Origin: Nocardioides flavus (ex Wang et al. 2016)
Lineage (GTDB): Bacteria; Actinomycetota; Actinomycetes; Propionibacteriales; Nocardioidaceae
NCBI RefSeq assembly: GCF_014653115.1
Contig: NZ_BNAD01000002.1
Coordinates: 186,001 to 250,000, forward strand
DNA: 64,000 nucleotides
Reading direction: 5' to 3'
The notes below the pieces were generated by a model. That model saw only the letters and a list, made by a program, of their open reading frames with translations. It searched no databases and was not told the DNA's origin. The position numbers and the translations under genes were made by a program. How positions within the stretch are numbered: position 1 is the first letter of the stretch; every line of letters starts with the position of its first letter. Below, piece by piece: positions 1 through 9,754 of the stretch.

Positions 1-732
1 GGAGGTCACCACCCGCGAGACGCCGAGCGAGCCGTCGAGGAGCTCGACGAGCTCCAGCAGGTCGTCGAACCCGTCGGCCGACCCTGCCCCGCGGCCGGCA
101 CCGACGACGACCCTGGCCGACGTCAGGGCCCCGGACAGGTCGGGCTCGGGCTCCTCGGTGGAGACGACGCGGGCGACGAGGTCGGCCTCGGCGACGGTGG
201 GGGTCTCGACGACCAGCTCCCCAGCGCCGGGGACGTCGGCGGGCGCCGCCGGCACGGCGTGGCCGGCCACCGTGAAGACGGCGGGACGCTCCGCGAGCCG
301 CATCTCCTCCAGGACGGCGCCGCCCACGACCTGACGGGTCACGGTGAACGGGGAGAGCCCGCCGAAGGACACCACGTTGGCGGCCATCGGCACCGCCAGC
401 CGGGCCGCCACGTGGGCGAGCACCTCGTTGCCGCGGGGAGTGCCGGCGGCCATCACGACCACCGATCCCGCACGCTCACGCACCTCGACGAGACCGGCGG
501 CCCAGGCCGCCCCGGAGAAGGAGTCGTACGCCGGGCCGGTCAGGGCGTGGACTCGCCGTACGCCATAGGACGCGAGCACCCCGGCCAGGGCGTCGTCAGG
601 GGCGCCGACCAGCACGACGTCGACCGGGACGCCGCCGCCGACGGCAGCGAGGTCGCGGGCGAAGGTGACCGCCTCGCGCGAGGTCTCGACGGCCCCGCCC
701 GCAGGCGAGACCTCGACCAGCACCAGGATCAT
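1..732 (-). CDS. etfA: electron transfer flavoprotein alpha subunit (3' end cut by window)
   Basis: Takes electrons from a flavin dehydrogenase together with EtfB and passes them to Etf-quinone oxidoreductase. The first 244 codons are present; the C-terminal FAD-binding half runs off the left edge. The visible part starts MILVLVEVSPAG, a typical EtfA opening, and reaches ARVVVGAGRG near residue 206, where EtfA proteins enter the FAD domain. The ATG overlaps the etfB stop as ATGA, so the pair is translationally coupled behind the dimethylglycine-type dehydrogenase. The context indicates a dedicated EtfAB for betaine catabolism rather than a housekeeping fatty-acid EtfAB (inference). Confidence 0.85.
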   Translation of the reverse strand, partial: MILVLVEVSPAGGAVETSREAVTFARDLAAVGGGVPVDVVLVGAPDDALAGVLASYGVRRVHALTGPAYDSFSGAAWAAGLVEVRERAGSVVVMAAGTPRGNEVLAHVAARLAVPMAANVVSFGGLSPFTVTRQVVGGAVLEEMRLAERPAVFTVAGHAVPAAPADVPGAGELVVETPTVAEADLVARVVSTEEPEPDLSGALTSARVVVGAGRGAGSADGFDDLLELVELLDGSLGVSRVVTS

Positions 733-1499
733 CGCGCCAGCACCCCCAGCCGCTCGAGGAGGTCGACCACCGCCGGCGCGGCAGCGGCCCCCTCCCCCAG
801 CACCTCGACCGTCGACGGTGACGGCGGCGGGAGCACGAGGCGTACGCGGGACGGGCCGACCGGCTCGGTGACCGGCTCCCGCTCCTCGATCAGCACCTTC
901 TTGGCCTTCATCCGCCCGGGGACGGTGGGGTAGCGCGGCTCGACACCGCCCTCGAGGACGGTCACCACGGCCGGCAGCGGCACCCGGTACGTCTCGTGGC
1001 CGTCGGGGCCCGCGCCGCTCGCGGTCACCACGCCGTCGGCCACCGACACGGTGCTCACGCCGTTGACGACCGGCCAGCCGAGCTCGTACGCCAGCCGGAT
1101 CCCGACCTGGAAGTCGCCGGTGTCGGCGGCGTCGTTGCCCAGCAGCACCAGGTCGTGCGGGGTGCCCGCGGCAGCGTGGTCGCGGACCACCGCGGCGATC
1201 TCGCGTGCCACGTCGGCCGGTCCGTACGCCTGGGGGTCGGCGAGCACGTGGGTCGCGGCGCTGCACCCCACCGCCAGCGCGGAGCGCAGCTGCTCCACCG
1301 CGTCGGTGTCACCGAGGGTGAGGACCGTGGCCCCGCCTCCGCCGTCGGCGGCGATCCGTACGGCGAGCTCGACCGCGCCCTCCTCGTGGGCGCTCGTGGT
1401 GAAGCCGGCGAAGCGTCCGTCGACGCCCTGGCCGTCGTCGGTGAGCACCACCTCGCTCGAGGAGTCGACGACGCGCTTCACGCAGACGAGGGGGTTCAT
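729..1499 (-). CDS. etfB: electron transfer flavoprotein beta subunit
   Basis: EtfB partner of the downstream EtfA; binds AMP structurally and docks the donor dehydrogenase. 256 aa, the usual length. It opens MNPLVCVKRVVDSSSEV, with the conserved VCVKRV strand, and contains LLGNDAADTGDFQVGIRLA and a RYPTVPGRMKAKK segment, which match the EtfB positions (D-T-x-Q-V-G and R-Y-x-x-x-P) around the nucleotide site and signature. The start ATG overlaps the dehydrogenase stop as ATGA. This three-gene run makes the upstream flavoenzyme an Etf-linked dehydrogenase rather than an H2O2-producing oxidase (inference from the neighbourhood). Confidence 0.88.
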   Translation of the reverse strand: MNPLVCVKRVVDSSSEVVLTDDGQGVDGRFAGFTTSAHEEGAVELAVRIAADGGGGATVLTLGDTDAVEQLRSALAVGCSAATHVLADPQAYGPADVAREIAAVVRDHAAAGTPHDLVLLGNDAADTGDFQVGIRLAYELGWPVVNGVSTVSVADGVVTASGAGPDGHETYRVPLPAVVTVLEGGVEPRYPTVPGRMKAKKVLIEEREPVTEPVGPSRVRLVLPPPSPSTVEVLGEGAAAAPAVVDLLERLGVLAR

Positions 1500-4036
1500 C
1501 GGATGCGCTCGTTGGCGGGGTCGAGCAGCGGGGTGGCGTCGACCGAGCCGACGGTCACCGGATAGAGCTCCTCCATGTAGGACACGGCGAGCTCGTTGCC
1601 GACGACGGCCGCCTCCGGCGGGAGGTAGGCCATCAGGACGTGCTTGCCGAGCGAGGGCGCTGACCCGGCGCTCGTGACGTAGGGGTGGTGGCCGTGCCCG
1701 TCGATGAGCGTGCCGCCGTCGCGGGTCAGGATCGGCTCGCCGCCGAGCATGTAGCGCTTCGTCCCGGAGGCGGAGGTGTGGTCGTCGACGGTGAGGGTGC
1801 AGAGCACGGCCCGCGGCGCTGCCTCCCGCTGCGCGAGGTAGGCCTCCTTGCCGACGAAGTCGGCCGCCTTGACCTTGGGCCGCTGCATGCCGGCCTCGAC
1901 GATGGTCCGCTCGGAGTCGAGCTCCGCGCCGTAGGCCCGGTATCCCTTCTCGATGCGACCGGTCGTGCCGTAGACGCCGATGCCGGCCGGGACCGCGCCG
2001 TGCGGTGCGCCCGCCTCGAGCAGCACCTCCCAGAGCTCGGCCGCCCGGTCCATCGGCACGTAGAGCTCCCAGCCGAGCTCGCCGACGTAGGAGATGCGCG
2101 AGGCGAGGACCGGGATGCCCTTGCCCGATCCTGCCGCCGCCACCGTGACCTCGCGGCACGACAGGAAGCCGAAGCCGGCGTCGGAGACGTCGTCGGAGGT
2201 GAGCGAGGAGAGGATGTCGCGGGCCCGCGGCCCCCAGATCCCGATCGTGGACACGTCGTCGGTCACGTCGGCCAGCGTGGTCGTGCCCGACTCGGGCAGG
2301 TGGCCGGAGAACCAGGCCCGGTCGGCCATGCCGTGGGCGCCGCCGGTGACCACGCGGAAGTGCTCCTCACCGAGGCGCATCACCGTCAGGTCGGAGCGGA
2401 ACCCGCCCTTGGTGTCGAGGACCGGCGTGTAGACCACCTTGCCCACGGCGACGTCGCACTGCGCGACGCACGTGGTCTGCACGACCTCGAGCGCCTCGGG
2501 TCCCTCGATGTCGAAGATGCAGAACGCGGAGAGGTCGATGACGGCCGCCGCCTCGCGCATCCGGAGGTGCTCGGCGTTGATGATCGGGCTCCACCACCGC
2601 GAGTCCCACTCGTGCTCGCGCGGCATCACCGCGTCGCCGTACTGCTCGAGCAGCCCGGCGTTCGACTCGTACCAGAACGGCCGCTCCCAGCCGGCGGTCT
2701 CGAAGAAGACGGCGCCGAGCTTGGTCTGGGAGTCGTGCATCGGGGAGAGCCGCTGGTCGCGGTCGGACTCGTACTGCTCGGCGGGGTGCACGATGCCGTA
2801 GGTCTTGATGAACGACTCGGTGGTCCGCAGCCGGGTGTGCTCGCGCCGCTTCTGGTGCTGGTGGAAGCGCGCGATGTCGCTGTGGTGGAGGTCGATCTCG
2901 GAGTGGCCGTGGGTCATCCACTCCGCGACCGCGCGGCCCACGCCGGGGCCCTCCTTGATCCACACGGCGGCGGCGGTCCAGAGCCCGGCGACCTCGCTCT
3001 CGCCGAGGATGGGGTTGCCGTCGCAGGTCAGGGAGAGCAGCCCGTTGATGGCGTAGCGCATCTCGGCGCCCTCCGCGCCCAGCAGCTCGGGCATCAGCTC
3101 GTAGGCCTGCTCGAGCTGGGGGTCGAAGTCGTCGGAGGTGAAGGGCATCTCGGTCGGCGACAGCTTCGCCTGCTCGATCGAGGGGATGTCCTCCGGCTCG
3201 TGGAGGATCGCGCGGTGGGCGTAGGACCCGACCTCCATGTCGGCGCCGTGCTGGCGCTCGTAGCAGAAGGTGTCCATGTCGCGGATGATCGGGAAGGAGA
3301 TCTCGCCCTCCTTCTCCGCCAGCTGCGGGCACGGGCCGACGCTGATCATCTGGTGCACCGCCGGGGTCAGCGGGATGCTGACGCCGGCCATGTCGCCGAG
3401 CTTGGGGCTCCACACGCCCGCGGCGATCACGACGGTCGAGGTCTCGATGTCACCGCCGGTCGTGCGCACCCGGGTGATGCGACGTCCGCGCGGCCCGTCC
3501 TCGGTGTCGAGGCCGACCACCTCCACGGTCGGCACCACGGTCAGCTCGCCGGTCGCGAGCGCCCGCTCGCGCATGATGGTGCCGGCGCGCAGCGAGTCCA
3601 CCACGCCGACTCCGGGGGTCCAGAAGGCGCCGATGAACTGGTCCTCCTCGATGAAGGGGACCTTCTCCTTGACGAAGGCCGGGCTGACCAGCTCGGCCTC
3701 GATGCCCCACGCCCTGGCGCTGGACATCCGGCGCCGCAGCTCCTCCATGCGCTCCGGCGTGCGCGCGAGCTCGAAGCCGCCGGACTGCGTGAAGACGCCC
3801 ATCTCCCTGTACTGCGCGACCGAGTCGAGGGTCAGGTCGGTGATCTCGCGGGAGTGGTCGACGGTGAAGATGAAGTTGGACGCATGGCCGGTGGACCCGC
3901 CGGGGTTGGGCAGCGCCCCCTTGTCGATCTGCACCACGTCCGTCCACCCCAACCGGGTGAGGTGGTGCACGAGGCTGTTGCCGACGATGCCGGCTCCGAT
4001 GACGACGACGCCGGCGGTCGCGGGGACCTCTGCCAT
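1496..4036 (-). CDS. dimethylglycine/sarcosine dehydrogenase with covalent FAD and THF (GcvT) domains
   Basis: Oxidatively demethylates N,N-dimethylglycine (or sarcosine), passing the methylene carbon to THF as 5,10-methylene-THF and electrons to EtfAB. 846 aa, like Arthrobacter dimethylglycine oxidase (about 830). An N-terminal Rossmann motif VVVIGAGIVGN lies at residues 10-20. GGSTGHASNF has His51 at the position where the family attaches FAD covalently. The DAO fold runs to about 400, followed by an FAO_M linker and GCV_T/GCV_T_C domains to the end. The start is ATG 4036, with CCAGGAGG ahead of it, rather than an upstream ATG lacking a ribosome site. Regulatory palindromes lie 25-58 bases upstream. 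Dimethylglycine versus sarcosine cannot be settled from the sequence; both steps are needed after the betaine methyltransferase. Confidence 0.85.
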   Translation of the reverse strand: MAEVPATAGVVVIGAGIVGNSLVHHLTRLGWTDVVQIDKGALPNPGGSTGHASNFIFTVDHSREITDLTLDSVAQYREMGVFTQSGGFELARTPERMEELRRRMSSARAWGIEAELVSPAFVKEKVPFIEEDQFIGAFWTPGVGVVDSLRAGTIMRERALATGELTVVPTVEVVGLDTEDGPRGRRITRVRTTGGDIETSTVVIAAGVWSPKLGDMAGVSIPLTPAVHQMISVGPCPQLAEKEGEISFPIIRDMDTFCYERQHGADMEVGSYAHRAILHEPEDIPSIEQAKLSPTEMPFTSDDFDPQLEQAYELMPELLGAEGAEMRYAINGLLSLTCDGNPILGESEVAGLWTAAAVWIKEGPGVGRAVAEWMTHGHSEIDLHHSDIARFHQHQKRREHTRLRTTESFIKTYGIVHPAEQYESDRDQRLSPMHDSQTKLGAVFFETAGWERPFWYESNAGLLEQYGDAVMPREHEWDSRWWSPIINAEHLRMREAAAVIDLSAFCIFDIEGPEALEVVQTTCVAQCDVAVGKVVYTPVLDTKGGFRSDLTVMRLGEEHFRVVTGGAHGMADRAWFSGHLPESGTTTLADVTDDVSTIGIWGPRARDILSSLTSDDVSDAGFGFLSCREVTVAAAGSGKGIPVLASRISYVGELGWELYVPMDRAAELWEVLLEAGAPHGAVPAGIGVYGTTGRIEKGYRAYGAELDSERTIVEAGMQRPKVKAADFVGKEAYLAQREAAPRAVLCTLTVDDHTSASGTKRYMLGGEPILTRDGGTLIDGHGHHPYVTSAGSAPSLGKHVLMAYLPPEAAVVGNELAVSYMEELYPVTVGSVDATPLLDPANERIR

Positions 4037-4060
4037 GACAGGCCTCCTGGGAGTCAATAG

Positions 4061-4094
4061 TTGCGTATCACGCAACCAGTTGCGCTATGCGCGA
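4061..4094. promoter_or_regulatory. tandem TTGCG-N5-CGCAA operator before the dehydrogenase-etfBA operon
   Basis: Two direct copies of an interrupted palindrome: a perfect TTGCGTATCACGCAA at 4061-4075 and TTGCGCTATGCGCGA (one mismatch) at 4080-4094. They lie 25 to 58 bases upstream of the dehydrogenase ATG on the minus strand, a position suited to repression or activation. Similar sites occur before the BCCT gene, in the iclR/purU gap and at metF. Binding by the IclR regulator at 11281-12096 is inferred from this co-occurrence. Confidence 0.65.
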
Positions 4095-4168
4095 CCTTTC
4101 GAAATGTACGCCGCCGCCCCCGCGCCCTGTCAAGGGTGCGTGGGGCGGCGGGGGCCGGTCTGGGACGG

Positions 4169-5875
4169 CTAGGCCGGCCGACCGTCCTCCGGCCCCGGGC
4201 TGACCTCGTCCGGGTCGGCCCCGAGCGCGGCCAGGGCGACCGAGTGGTTCTCGACCGAGTCGTACCTCTGCGCGTGGAGCACGGCCTTGCGCACCCGCGA
4301 CGGGAGGGTCGCCTCGTACGGCTCCTCGCGCAGCGACTTCATCAGCGAGACGCACATCGCGCAGATCACGAGCATGAACGGGCCGGCCACGATGATCACC
4401 AGCGTCTGCAGCGCCCCCAGGCCTCCTGAGAACAGCAGCACGGCGGCGACCGCGCCCTGGGCGACGCCCCAGAAGATGACCAGCCAGCGCATCGGCTCCT
4501 CCTTGCCGTGCTGGCTCAGCATGCCCATGACGATGGAGGCCGAGTCGGCGCCGGTGATGAAGAAGATCGCCACGAGGAACACGGCGAGCACCACGGTGAC
4601 ACTGGCGAGCGGGTACTCCCGCAGGGTGGTGAAGAGTGCGCTCTCGGTGCCTTCCTCCGCCAGCACCGCACCGAGGTCGCGCGCACCGGAGAGCTGCAGG
4701 TCGAAGGCGGCCCCGGCCAGGATCGAGAACCACACGAAGGACACCAGGCTCGGCACCAGGATCACGTAGACGACGAACTGCCGGATGGTGCGGCCCTTGG
4801 AGATCCGCGCGATGAACATGCCCACGAAGGGCGTCCACGAGATCCACCACGCCCAGTAGAAGATCGTCCACGCGCCCAGGAACTCGCTGCCCCCGAACGC
4901 GCCCGTGCGGAACGCCATCGTGGGCAGGTGCGTGAGGTAGCCGCCCAGCGACTCGGTGAACGTGCTCAGGATGAAGACCGTCGGTCCGACCACGAACAGG
5001 AAGAAGACGAGCACCACGGCCGCGATCGCGTTGGCGTTGGAGAGCAGCTGCACGCCCTTCTCGATGCCCGTCACGGCGGAGACGACGAAGCACGCGGTGA
5101 GGAACCCGATGACCCCCACCGTCAGCCACCGGGAGTCGCCGGTGCCGAAGACGTCGTCGAGGCCGCCGGTGATCTGCAGGGCGCCGAGGCCGAGCGACGT
5201 CGCCGAGCCGAAGAGGGTGGCGAAGATCGCGATGATGTCGATCGCCTTGCCGGGCCCCTGCGTCGCGCGGTCGCCCAGCAGGGGGCGGAAGGCTCCCGAG
5301 ACCAGGTTGCCGGTGCCCTTGCGGTAGGCGAAGTAGCCGATCGCGAGGCCGATCACGCTGTACATCGCCCACGGGTGGAAGCCCCAGTGGAAGAAGGCGT
5401 ACTCCATCGCGACGCGGGCGCTGTCGGGGGTGGAGGGGTCGCCCCGTCCGGGCGGGATGCTGGCCGGATCGGTGGCGGTGAGGTAGGTGAGCGGCTCGGC
5501 GACGCCCCAGAACATCAGGCCGATGCCCATCCCGGTCGCGAACATCATCGAGACCCAGGAGAACGTCGAGAACTCGGGCTCGGAGTCGTCGGGACCGAGC
5601 CGGATGTTGCCGTAGCGGGTGACGGCGAGGTAGGCGGAGAAGAGCAGGAAGACCGCGCTGACGAGGACGAACAGCCAGCCGAACGACCTCGTCAGCCAGC
5701 CGAGCACCTCGCCGGTGCGGGTCCCCATGCCCTCGGAGTCGAGCGTGCCCCACGCGAGGAACGCGATCGCGAGCCCCGCGGCCACGCCGAAGGTGACCTT
5801 GTCGAGCGGCAGGTGTCCGCCACGCCCTGCGTGCGGGGGCAGCAGTGACTCGCCCACGGGATCCTTGAGCGCCAT
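4169..5875 (-). CDS. BCCT-family betaine/choline/carnitine transporter
   Basis: Sodium- or proton-coupled uptake of a quaternary amine across the cytoplasmic membrane. 568 aa with about twelve hydrophobic segments and the BCCT signature around residues 335-370: WTIFYWAWWISWTPFVG, then ARISKGRTIRQF. The tryptophans of this helix form the aromatic box that binds trimethylammonium groups. The start chosen is ATG 5875 (MALKDPVGES) with GACGGAG upstream; a longer reading would run through the operator. The C-terminal tail is short and polar. A perfect operator lies 16-30 bases before the start. Substrate (betaine, choline or dimethylglycine) is open; the neighbour genes favour glycine betaine. Confidence 0.88.
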   Translation of the reverse strand: MALKDPVGESLLPPHAGRGGHLPLDKVTFGVAAGLAIAFLAWGTLDSEGMGTRTGEVLGWLTRSFGWLFVLVSAVFLLFSAYLAVTRYGNIRLGPDDSEPEFSTFSWVSMMFATGMGIGLMFWGVAEPLTYLTATDPASIPPGRGDPSTPDSARVAMEYAFFHWGFHPWAMYSVIGLAIGYFAYRKGTGNLVSGAFRPLLGDRATQGPGKAIDIIAIFATLFGSATSLGLGALQITGGLDDVFGTGDSRWLTVGVIGFLTACFVVSAVTGIEKGVQLLSNANAIAAVVLVFFLFVVGPTVFILSTFTESLGGYLTHLPTMAFRTGAFGGSEFLGAWTIFYWAWWISWTPFVGMFIARISKGRTIRQFVVYVILVPSLVSFVWFSILAGAAFDLQLSGARDLGAVLAEEGTESALFTTLREYPLASVTVVLAVFLVAIFFITGADSASIVMGMLSQHGKEEPMRWLVIFWGVAQGAVAAVLLFSGGLGALQTLVIIVAGPFMLVICAMCVSLMKSLREEPYEATLPSRVRKAVLHAQRYDSVENHSVALAALGADPDEVSPGPEDGRPA

Positions 5876-5890
5876 CTCGTCTCCGTCCCG

Positions 5891-5905
5891 TTGCGCAGAG
5901 CGCAA
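5891..5905. promoter_or_regulatory. perfect TTGCG-N5-CGCAA operator before the BCCT gene
   Basis: TTGCGCAGAGCGCAA is a perfect inverted repeat (TTGCGC-AGA-GCGCAA) 16-30 bases upstream of the transporter ATG on the minus strand. It is the most symmetrical of the sites in this island. It is the same motif as at 4061-4075. Confidence 0.65.
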
Positions 5906-5977
5906 CTCAGTGCGTGACCTGCAACACACAGTCCTCCGACCACCCGCGGGTGTCAAGACTCACCCGGAGGGGTGGGG

Positions 5978-8005
5978 TCACTCGGTCCGGAGGAACTCCA
6001 GGTGCCGCTCGTACTGGTCGAGGCAGTCGTGGATGACCTGCTCGGCGGTGTAGCCCATGACGTCGTAGTCCTGCCCGCCGTCGACGAGGTGCACCTCGAG
6101 CCGCGCGTACTGGTCGCGGTTGCCGATCATCCGCCCGCCGTAGGTCGGCACGGGCGAGCGCCGCACCTGGACCCGGTAGACGAACCGACCCGCCTCCTCC
6201 GCGGTCGCGAGCTCGGCGTAGGGAAGCCGGCCGACCTCGCCCCGCGTCACGCTCGCCCCGACCCCCATCGACGTGAGCTCCTCGGCGACCTCGCGCAGGG
6301 CGGGCTCGACGGTGCTGGCGAGGTAGGTGGTGGCCGCCTCGTCGTCGACGAAGTTGATGGTCCTGGCGAGGCGGGCCTTCCACGCCTTGCGGGCGTCGTG
6401 CGGCGGCCCGGTGCGCGCCGAGAGCAGCGGGGCCATGCCGCGTACGCCCATGTCCTTGCGGCCCTCGTTGCGGATGGAGCGGAACAGGCCCCACATGACC
6501 AGCACCAGCACGAAGGCGAACGGCAGTCCCATGATGATCGTGGCGTACTGCAGGGCGAGGATGCCGCCCACGGCCAGCATCGCGACCGTCAGCAGGCCGG
6601 TGATGCTGGCCCAGCTGATGCGCAGCCAGGCCGCGCAGTCCTGCTGCACGTCGTGCAGCTCCGAGCACAGGTTGCCCATCACCAGCGCGGCGGAGTCCGC
6701 GGAGGTGACGTAGAAGAGCAGGCCGACGACGAAGGCGACGAAGATGACGACGTCGGACAGCGGGTAGTCGCGCAGCAGGTCGTAGAACCCGACCCCGGTG
6801 AAGTCGACGGCGGCCTCGGCGAAGTCGTCGTCGCCGGCCCGGACCTTGTCGATGGCGGCGTTGCCGAAGATCGAGATCCACATGACGATGTAGCTGAACG
6901 GGATGACCATCGTGCCGAGCACGAACTGGCGGATCGTGCGACCCCGGGAGATGCGGGCGAGGAACTGGCCGACGAACGACGCCCACGCCACCCACCAGGC
7001 CCAGAAGAACAGCGTCCAGAGCGCCATCCACTCCTGGGTGTCGGTGAACGCGAAGGTCTCCATCGACTTCGCCGGGAACGAGCGGATGAAGTCGCCGACG
7101 TTCATCACGACGGCGTTGAGCAGGAACGAGGTCTTGCCGGTGACGAGCACCCACCCGGCGAGGGCGAGGGCGAGGGCCACGTTGAGCTGGGAGAGGAAGC
7201 GGATGCCCTTGTCGACGCCGGTGGTCGCCGAGACCGCCGCCACCGCGACCGCGAGGACCGCCAGCGCGGCCTGGGCCCCGGTCGTCACCGGCACGTCGAA
7301 GATCACGTTGAGCCCGACGTTGAGGAACACCACGCCGATGCCGAGGCTGGTGGCGACGCCGAAGATCGTGCCGAGGACGGCGGCGGTGTCGACGGCGTGG
7401 CCGAGGGGGCCGTGGATGCGCTTGCCGAAGACGGGGTGGAGCGCCGAGCGCACGGCCAGCGGCAGGCTCTTGCGGTAGGAGAAGTAGGCCAGGGCCAGGC
7501 CCATCAGGGCATACATCGCCCAGCCGGTCACGCCGTAGTGGAACAGGGTCCAGACCGTCGCCTCGCGGGCAGCGTCGACGGTGCCGCCGTCACCGACGGG
7601 CGGCGCGGTGTACTGCGAGACCGGCTCGATCACCGAGTAGAACATCACGTCGGTGCCGATGCCGGCGGCGAAGAGCATGCTCGCCCAGGCGAAGGTCGAG
7701 AACTCGGGTCGCGAGTGGTCGGGGCCCAGGCGGATGCTGCCGTAGCGGGAGACGCCGAGGAAGATCACGAAGCCGACGATCACCGTCGCCAGCGCGACGT
7801 AGAACCAGCCGAACCCGGTCCCGACCCGGCCGACGATGTCGCCGATCACGGTCTCGGCGTTGGTGGGCGCGACGATCGCCCACAGCGTGACCACGCAGAC
7901 GCCGGCGAACGAGGTGATGAAGACCGGCCACCGCACCGCCGCACGCGACGGACCTTCGGGGTCGGGATCGCCCGTGGGAGCGGGCGCATCGAGCTGTGCG
8001 GTCAT
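5978..8005 (-). CDS. betT: BetT-like choline transporter (BCCT with long C-terminal domain)
   Basis: Second BCCT carrier, 675 aa, close to the 677 aa of E. coli BetT. The transmembrane core carries the signature WTLFFWAWWVAWASFVG near residue 330 followed by ARISRGRTIRQF. After the last helix (about residue 520) comes a cytoplasmic tail of some 150 residues ending LDQYERHLEFLRTE, similar in kind to the osmosensing tail of BetT. The strong ribosome site ATCCAGGAGG precedes the ATG. It is 36 bases downstream of betA on the same strand, so betB-betA-betT reads as one choline uptake and oxidation operon. Choline is the likely substrate from length, tail and neighbours. Confidence 0.82.
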   Translation of the reverse strand: MTAQLDAPAPTGDPDPEGPSRAAVRWPVFITSFAGVCVVTLWAIVAPTNAETVIGDIVGRVGTGFGWFYVALATVIVGFVIFLGVSRYGSIRLGPDHSRPEFSTFAWASMLFAAGIGTDVMFYSVIEPVSQYTAPPVGDGGTVDAAREATVWTLFHYGVTGWAMYALMGLALAYFSYRKSLPLAVRSALHPVFGKRIHGPLGHAVDTAAVLGTIFGVATSLGIGVVFLNVGLNVIFDVPVTTGAQAALAVLAVAVAAVSATTGVDKGIRFLSQLNVALALALAGWVLVTGKTSFLLNAVVMNVGDFIRSFPAKSMETFAFTDTQEWMALWTLFFWAWWVAWASFVGQFLARISRGRTIRQFVLGTMVIPFSYIVMWISIFGNAAIDKVRAGDDDFAEAAVDFTGVGFYDLLRDYPLSDVVIFVAFVVGLLFYVTSADSAALVMGNLCSELHDVQQDCAAWLRISWASITGLLTVAMLAVGGILALQYATIIMGLPFAFVLVLVMWGLFRSIRNEGRKDMGVRGMAPLLSARTGPPHDARKAWKARLARTINFVDDEAATTYLASTVEPALREVAEELTSMGVGASVTRGEVGRLPYAELATAEEAGRFVYRVQVRRSPVPTYGGRMIGNRDQYARLEVHLVDGGQDYDVMGYTAEQVIHDCLDQYERHLEFLRTE

Positions 8006-8041
8006 GCTGGCCTCCTGGATCGTGCAGGGTGGCGGGACGGG

Positions 8042-9754
8042 TCACGTGGCGTTGCGGGGGTCCCCGGGCGGGTAGAGCGGCGACTGGTCGCGGTGCCGGT
8101 AGTAGGGCACGTCGGCCGGCGGCAGCGGCGTGTCGCCGAGGATGAGGTCGGCGGCCTTCTCGGCGACCATCATCACCGGCGCGTAGATGTTGCCGTTGGT
8201 CACGAACGGGAACACGCTCGCGTCGACCACGCGCAGGCCGTCCGTGCCGTGGACCCGCATGCTGGTGGGATCGGTCACCGCCAGCTCGTCGGTGCCCATC
8301 TTGGCAGTGCACGAGGGGTGCAGCGCGGTCTCGGCGTCCTTGCGGACCCAGTCGAGGATCTCCTCGTCGGTCTCCACCGCACTGCCCGGGGAGAGCTCGC
8401 CGCCGTTGAACGGCGCGAGGCCGGGCTGGTTGAGGATGGTGCGGGCCACGCGTACGGCCTCGACCCACTCGCGACGGTCGTTGGGCGTGGAGAGGTAGTT
8501 GAAGAGCATCTTCGGCTTCTGCCGCGGGTCGCTCGACGCGATCCGGACCCACCCGCGGGTGTCGGCGTACATCGGGCCGATGTGGACCTGGTAGCCGTGG
8601 GCGTAGCGGTCCTGCCCCTCCGGCGGCGAGCCGTCGTAGCGGATCGCGATCGGCAGGAAGTGGAACATCAGGTTGGGCCAGTCGACGTCCTCGTTGGACC
8701 GGCAGAAACCACCGGCCTCGAAGTGGTTGGACGCCGCGGTGCCGGTGCGCTTGAGGAGCCACTCGAGGCCGACCAGCGGGCGGTTGTGCCACTTCAGGCC
8801 CTCCACGATGGACACGGGCTGCAGGCAGGCGTACTGGATGTAGACCTCGAGGTGGTCCTGGAGGTTCTCCCCCACCCCGGGCAGGTCCTGGACCATCTCG
8901 ATGCCGAGCGGCCGCAGGTGCTCGGGGTTGCCGACGCCGGAGAGCTGGAGCAGCTGGGGGGAGTTGATCGCCCCGCCGCACAGGATGACCTCGCCCGCGG
9001 CGGCGTACTCCTGCTTGCGACCGGCGCGGAGGTACTCCACGCCCACCGCCCGCCTGCCCTCGAAGCGCACGCGCGTGGCGTGGGCGAACGTCTCGACCGT
9101 GAGGTTCCTGCGACCCATCACCGGGTGCAGGTAGGCCCGGGCGGCCGACATCCGTACGCCGTCGACGATGTTGCGGTCGAAGCGCCCGAAGCCCTCCTGG
9201 CGGTAGCCGTTGACGTCGTCGGTGAGCGGGTAGCCGGCCTGCTGGGCGGCCTCGAAGAACGCGTTGAAGAGCGGGTTGGTCGCCGGGCTGCGCTCGAGCC
9301 GCAGCGGGCCCGACCCGCCGCGCCAGGGATCGGCGCCGACCTGCCCGTCGGGCATGACCAGCGACTCCATGCGGCGGAAGTAGGGCAGGCAGTGCCGGTA
9401 GTCCCAGGTCTCCATGCCGGGCTCGGCGGCCCAGCGCTCGTAGTCCATCGGGTTGCCGCGCTGGAAGATCATCCCGTTGATCGACGAGGACCCGCCGAGC
9501 ACCTTGCCACGAGCGTGGTAGACGCGGCGACCGCCCATCGCCGGCTCCGGCTCCGACTCGTACTTCCAGTCGTAGAGCCGGTTGCCGATCGGGAACGGCA
9601 GGGCAGCCGGGGCGTGGATGAGCGGGTCGAACCGGTCGGTGCGCCCGGCCTCGAGCACCAGCACGCTCGTCGACGGGTCGGCGGAGAGCCGGTTGGCCAG
9701 GGCACACCCGGCGGACCCACCACCGACGATCACGAAGTCGTAGGTCCTGCTCAT
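8042..9754 (-). CDS. betA: choline dehydrogenase (GMC oxidoreductase)
   Basis: FAD enzyme oxidising choline to betaine aldehyde (and partly on to betaine). 570 aa, the usual GMC length. FAD motif [17 protein letters not shown] at the N terminus; GMC signature 1 in [19 protein letters not shown]; the C-terminal block HPSCTAKMG and [18 protein letters not shown] carries the catalytic His and Asn positions of the family. The ATG overlaps the betB stop as ATGA, so the two oxidation steps are coupled. Another GMC alcohol dehydrogenase is possible in principle, but the pairing with BetB and BetT supports choline. Confidence 0.88.
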   Translation of the reverse strand: MSRTYDFVIVGGGSAGCALANRLSADPSTSVLVLEAGRTDRFDPLIHAPAALPFPIGNRLYDWKYESEPEPAMGGRRVYHARGKVLGGSSSINGMIFQRGNPMDYERWAAEPGMETWDYRHCLPYFRRMESLVMPDGQVGADPWRGGSGPLRLERSPATNPLFNAFFEAAQQAGYPLTDDVNGYRQEGFGRFDRNIVDGVRMSAARAYLHPVMGRRNLTVETFAHATRVRFEGRRAVGVEYLRAGRKQEYAAAGEVILCGGAINSPQLLQLSGVGNPEHLRPLGIEMVQDLPGVGENLQDHLEVYIQYACLQPVSIVEGLKWHNRPLVGLEWLLKRTGTAASNHFEAGGFCRSNEDVDWPNLMFHFLPIAIRYDGSPPEGQDRYAHGYQVHIGPMYADTRGWVRIASSDPRQKPKMLFNYLSTPNDRREWVEAVRVARTILNQPGLAPFNGGELSPGSAVETDEEILDWVRKDAETALHPSCTAKMGTDELAVTDPTSMRVHGTDGLRVVDASVFPFVTNGNIYAPVMMVAEKAADLILGDTPLPPADVPYYRHRDQSPLYPPGDPRNAT